DNA from: Ectothiorhodospiraceae bacterium
GTDB lineage: Bacteria > Pseudomonadota > Gammaproteobacteria > Nitrococcales > Aquisalimonadaceae
Length of the DNA: 41,169 bases
Reading direction: 5' to 3'
Assembly: GCA_007130525.1 (NCBI GenBank)
Contig: SLSJ01000002.1
Coordinates: 1 to 41,169 of the forward strand
Positions 37,980-41,169 of the stretch are shown here, in pieces. A program made the position numbers and the translations under genes. How positions within the stretch are numbered: position 1 is the first letter of the stretch; each line of letters begins with the position of its first letter. The notes under the pieces were generated by a model. That model saw only the letters and a list, made by a program, of their open reading frames with translations, did no database searches and was not told the origin of the DNA.

Positions 37980-38618
37980 ATGCGTATAGAGCCCTTTGAT
38001 CAGCACTGCCGGCGCTGCAAGCGCCTTGCGCAGCACCTGGACGCGGTGAAGTCCGCATGTCCGGAATATTACGCCGCGCCGGTACCGTCATTCGGTGAAC
38101 CGGATGCGGCACTGCTCGTCGTCGGTCTGGCGCCGGGCATGCACGGGGCCAACCGCACCGGTCGCCCGTTCACGGGCGACCACGCGGGCATTATTCTCTA
38201 CGAGACACTGCATCGACACGGCTTCTGCAACCGTTCGCGCGGTGACCGCGTCGACGACGGACTGCGACTGCTGGGCGCGCGTATCACCAACGCGGTCCGT
38301 TGCCTGCCGCCGCAGAACAAGCCGCTGGCGGCGGAAATTCGGGAGTGTCGAACGTTTCTGGCCCATGAACTGTCCCAGATGCCCGACGGCGGCGTGATCG
38401 TCGCCCTTGGCCGCATCGCCCATGACTCCGTATTAGCGGCTGCAGGTGAACGTGCCGCGGCTTTCACGTTCGGGCACGGCAGGGAGCATGTGCTGGGAAA
38501 GCTGATCCTGCTGGATTCCTATCATTGCAGCCGTTACAACACCCAGACCCGGCGCCTGACGCCAGCCATGTTCGATGCGGTGTTCTCCCGCGCCCGTGCG
38601 CTGTGTGATGCGACATGA
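37980..38618 (+). CDS. Uracil-DNA glycosylase, family 5 (UDGb)-like
   Basis: A 212-aa DNA repair glycosylase removing uracil and related damaged bases. Motif A is VVGLAPGMHGANRTGRPFTGD and motif B is the histidine-containing DSYHCSRYNTQTRRL. Four cysteines, C10, C13, C108 and C123, are placed like the 4Fe-4S ligands of family 4 and 5 enzymes. The GLAPG form and HGANRTGR segment favour family 5 over family 4. It starts 33 bp after uvrY and overlaps uvrC by four bases (ATGA), so it is coupled to nucleotide excision repair. The ribosome site is weak. Confidence 0.85.
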   Translation: MRIEPFDQHCRRCKRLAQHLDAVKSACPEYYAAPVPSFGEPDAALLVVGLAPGMHGANRTGRPFTGDHAGIILYETLHRHGFCNRSRGDRVDDGLRLLGARITNAVRCLPPQNKPLAAEIRECRTFLAHELSQMPDGGVIVALGRIAHDSVLAAAGERAAAFTFGHGREHVLGKLILLDSYHCSRYNTQTRRLTPAMFDAVFSRARALCDAT

Positions 38619-40465
38619 TCGATGACAACATGAACCAGGGCGGCCAGGCTGCATTTGACGCCCGATCGCTCGTCAGCACCCTGCCCGAGAAGCCCGGCGT
38701 CTACCGGATGCTGGACGAAAGCGGTCGCGTGCTTTACGTCGGCAAGGCGCGAAGGCTTCGGCGTCGTGTGGCAAGCTACTTCGTGAGGACCAGCAAAGGC
38801 CCGCGCATCGAATCGATGGTTCGGCAGGTCCGGGGCATCGAGTTCACCGTGACGCACACGGAGGCGGAAGCGCTGATTCTCGAGAACAACCTGATCAAGC
38901 GTCATGCGCCGCGATACAACGTCTTGCTGCGCGACGACAAGAGCTACCCCTACATACATCTCTCCGACCATGCGGATTTTCCGCGCCTGGGTTTCCACCG
39001 CGGCAACAAGCGCGAAGGAGGCCGTTATTTCGGTCCGTTCCCGAGCGCCGCCGCTGTTCGCAGCACACTTAATCATCTGCAGAAGGTATTTCCTGTAAGG
39101 CAATGTGAAGACAGTTTTTTCCGTAACAGATCCAGGCCTTGTCTGCAGTACCAGATCAAGCGCTGTACGGCCCCCTGCGTCGGCTACATATCGCCGGAAG
39201 CCTACGCCCGGGATGTGCAGCATGCCGTCAAGTTTCTCGATGGCCGCAGCGGCGAGGTCATCGACGAGCTGGTCCGCGATATGGAATCCGCCGCCGACAA
39301 CCTGGACTTCGAGGAGGCCGCAAGGCTCCGTGACCGGATCGCGAGTCTGCGCCAGATCCTGGAGCGACAATACATCAGCGGCGAGAAAGGTGATCTGGAC
39401 GTGGTGGCGTGCGTGGGCGAGGGCCAGCAGGCGTGCGTGCAGGTGTTCTACTTCCGAGGCGGGCAGAATCTGGGCAATCGAAGTTATTTCCCGGGCGTTC
39501 CGGAACAGACGGATGAGACCGAGGTGCTCGCCGCGTTCCTTGCGCGTTATTACCTGGGACGCCGGGCACCGCGGGAAATCCTGGTCAACCACAGCGTCGC
39601 GGGACGAGACATCCTGGAGGAGGCACTGTCACGCGAATCAGGCCATTCGGTGCATGTCCGAAGCAGGGTCCGCGGTGAACGCCGGCGCTGGCTGGACATG
39701 GCGGTGACCAACGCCCGGGCGGCACTGACGGCGAGGCTTGCAAGCCGCGCCAGCCAGGTGCAGCGATTCGAGGCCTTGCAGCGCGTTCTGGATCTCGACG
39801 AGGTTCCGACCCGGATTGAATGTTTCGATATCAGCCATACCGCGGGCGAAGCGACAGTGGCATCCTGCGTTGTGTTTAATCAGGAAGGCGCGGTGAAGTC
39901 CGATTACCGACGCTTCAACATCCGCGACGTCGTGCCGGGAGACGATTACGCCGCCATTCGGCAGGCGCTGACGCGACGCTATACGCGGGTCAGGCAAGGC
40001 GAGGGCGTTCTGCCGGACCTGCTCATGATCGACGGCGGCGCAGGGCAGCTCGCGCAGGCCGTCGAGGTGCTCGAGGAACTCCAGGTTACCGGCGTGACGC
40101 TGCTGGGCATTGCCAAGGGGCCCGATCGCAGACCCGGTGAGGAAAAGCTGTTTCTGCCCGGCAGACATGGCCCGGTTATACTGCGCGCGGACTCTGCGGC
40201 TCTGCACCTGCTGCAGCAGATACGCGACGAGGCGCATCGTTTTGCCATCACCGGACATCGGCAGCGCCGGGACAAGGCGCGACGGACGTCGAGTCTGGAG
40301 GAGATTCCCGGCCTGGGACCGAAGCGGCGGCAACTGCTGTTGCGGCAATTCGGCGGCCTGCAGGGCGTTTCCCGCGCCGGTGTCGAGGATCTGCAAAGCG
40401 TGCGGGGCATAAGCCGCGAACTCGCGCAGAGAATATACGACACGTTCCATCAGGAGTCGGCCTGA
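38615..40465 (+). CDS. uvrC: Excinuclease ABC subunit C
   Basis: Makes the two incisions flanking a lesion in nucleotide excision repair with UvrAB. The 616-aa protein has an N-terminal GIY-YIG nuclease domain (PGVYRMLDESGRVLYVGKAR), a cysteine-rich segment (QYQIKRCTAPCVGYI), a UVR domain (NLDFEEAARLRDRIASLRQI), an RNase-H-like domain (ECFDISHTAG, LLMIDGGAGQL) and C-terminal helix-hairpin-helix repeats (IPGLGPKRRQLLLRQFGG). Start ATG 38615 overlaps the glycosylase stop; ATG 38630 is an alternative. pgsA follows after 3 bp. Confidence 0.97.
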   Translation: MIDDNMNQGGQAAFDARSLVSTLPEKPGVYRMLDESGRVLYVGKARRLRRRVASYFVRTSKGPRIESMVRQVRGIEFTVTHTEAEALILENNLIKRHAPRYNVLLRDDKSYPYIHLSDHADFPRLGFHRGNKREGGRYFGPFPSAAAVRSTLNHLQKVFPVRQCEDSFFRNRSRPCLQYQIKRCTAPCVGYISPEAYARDVQHAVKFLDGRSGEVIDELVRDMESAADNLDFEEAARLRDRIASLRQILERQYISGEKGDLDVVACVGEGQQACVQVFYFRGGQNLGNRSYFPGVPEQTDETEVLAAFLARYYLGRRAPREILVNHSVAGRDILEEALSRESGHSVHVRSRVRGERRRWLDMAVTNARAALTARLASRASQVQRFEALQRVLDLDEVPTRIECFDISHTAGEATVASCVVFNQEGAVKSDYRRFNIRDVVPGDDYAAIRQALTRRYTRVRQGEGVLPDLLMIDGGAGQLAQAVEVLEELQVTGVTLLGIAKGPDRRPGEEKLFLPGRHGPVILRADSAALHLLQQIRDEAHRFAITGHRQRRDKARRTSSLEEIPGLGPKRRQLLLRQFGGLQGVSRAGVEDLQSVRGISRELAQRIYDTFHQESA

Positions 40466-40468
40466 TCG

Positions 40469-41044
40469 ATGCCAATGAATCTGCCCAACGTGCTGACCCT
40501 TGGCCGGATCGCGCTTATTCCGGTGTTCGGATTGGTGTTCCTGCTGCCCGTTGGCTGGGCCAACGTTGCGGCGGCCGGCATATTCGCGCTTGCTGCGGTC
40601 ACCGACTGGCTGGACGGTTACCTGGCCCGGCGTCTGGGCCAGACCTCGGCCTTCGGAGCCTTCCTGGACCCCGTGGCGGACAAGCTCATGGTTGCCGTTG
40701 CCCTGGTCGCCCTGGTTGCCGTGAACTCCTCGCCGCTGCTGGCATTTCCGGCTGCCGTGATCATCGGTCGCGAGATTGCTGTCTCGGCGCTTCGCGAATG
40801 GATGGCGGAACTTGGCAAACGTGCCCGCGTGGCAGTCAGCTCGGTGGGCAAGGTGAAGACGGCAGCCCAGATGATTTCCATTGTGATGCTACTGTATGCC
40901 GACACCCTGCTGGGCATATCCATGTACGGGCTGGGGCTGGCGCTGCTGTATCTCGCCGCGGCGCTTACCCTGTGGTCCATGGCTCTGTACCTGCTGGCAG
41001 CCTGGCAAGTGCTGGTCGAGGGTGACCGCGGATCGAAGGCCTGA
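40469..41044 (+). CDS. pgsA: CDP-diacylglycerol-glycerol-3-phosphate 3-phosphatidyltransferase
   Basis: Inner-membrane enzyme making phosphatidylglycerol phosphate, the precursor of phosphatidylglycerol. The 191-aa protein has the CDP-alcohol phosphotransferase motif DWLDGYLARRLGQTSAFGAF followed by LDPVADK, with all motif residues present, and about six membrane helices. It opens MPMNLPNVLTLGRI, typical of the family. It starts 3 bp after uvrC and ends 47 bp before the tRNA-Gly gene. Confidence 0.96.
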   Translation: MPMNLPNVLTLGRIALIPVFGLVFLLPVGWANVAAAGIFALAAVTDWLDGYLARRLGQTSAFGAFLDPVADKLMVAVALVALVAVNSSPLLAFPAAVIIGREIAVSALREWMAELGKRARVAVSSVGKVKTAAQMISIVMLLYADTLLGISMYGLGLALLYLAAALTLWSMALYLLAAWQVLVEGDRGSKA

Positions 41045-41050
41045 GCAGGC

Positions 41051-41078
41051 TTGACAGCTTCGCCGGTCCCACTAGAAT
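41051..41078 (+). promoter_or_regulatory. Promoter of tRNA-Gly
   Basis: TTGACA (41051-41056) and TAGAAT (41073-41078) are 16 bp apart, a near-consensus sigma-70 promoter. GGCGCC follows the -10 box; a GC-rich discriminator is typical of stringently controlled stable-RNA promoters. Transcription would begin a few bases before the tRNA at 41092. Confidence 0.85.
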
Positions 41079-41091
41079 AGGCGCCAAACAA

Positions 41092-41167
<76 letters not shown>

Positions 41168-41169
41168 GA

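Overview
The window (about 41 kb, GC-rich) reads as a chromosomal core segment of a gammaproteobacterium, most likely close to the Ectothiorhodospiraceae/Chromatiales. That is an inference from gene order: prfB-lysS, a sigma-E operon running into lepA-lepB-rnc-era-recO-pdxJ-acpS, purB-roxA, uvrY-uvrC-pgsA-tRNA-Gly, and a succinate dehydrogenase of the mitochondrial/alphaproteobacterial type with both SDHAF4-like (DUF1674) and SdhE assembly factors. I found no phage, plasmid, CRISPR or transposase gene.

Layout. 1-4 kb: prfB with a complete programmed +1 frameshift site, lysS, and convergent ygfZ. 4-9 kb: DUF1674 gene, sdhCDAB, sdhE and a ygfX-like gene. 9-15 kb: nadB on the minus strand, then a divergent sigma-E regulon core (rpoE-rseA-rseB-rseC-mucD) with a candidate autoregulatory sigma-E promoter. 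15-22 kb: lepA behind a structured leader and intrinsic terminator, then lepB, a DUF4845 gene, rnc, era, recO, pdxJ and acpS. 22-29 kb: barA/gacS (minus), then cysM, a PolB-like exonuclease, rlmD and a Nudix hydrolase. 29-33 kb: a minus-strand operon purB-roxA-GNAT-DUF7931-like. 33-41 kb: fumC, a RibD-C-like reductase (minus), an MFS transporter, uvrY/gacA, a family-5-like uracil-DNA glycosylase, uvrC, pgsA and tRNA-Gly(GCC) with a strong promoter.

Functionally this is housekeeping: translation termination and charging, TCA cycle (Sdh, FumC), envelope stress, ribosome and RNA maturation (LepA, Rnc, Era, RlmD, RoxA), DNA repair, and both halves of the BarA-UvrY two-component system.

The most unusual content is non-coding. 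A family of about 182-bp intergenic elements occurs five times (one cut by the window edge), plus one end fragment. Each has 20-odd-bp terminal inverted repeats bounded by TA, as in Correia-like or Tc1/mariner/IS630-type MITEs. In three places the element end supplies the stop codon of the upstream gene, and two copies carry matched changes in both arms. A second repeat family with an inverted arm ending in CAGCGTCTCC occurs upstream of prfB and era and, degenerate, upstream of the MFS gene. One of its copies encloses a MITE and separates rnc from era.
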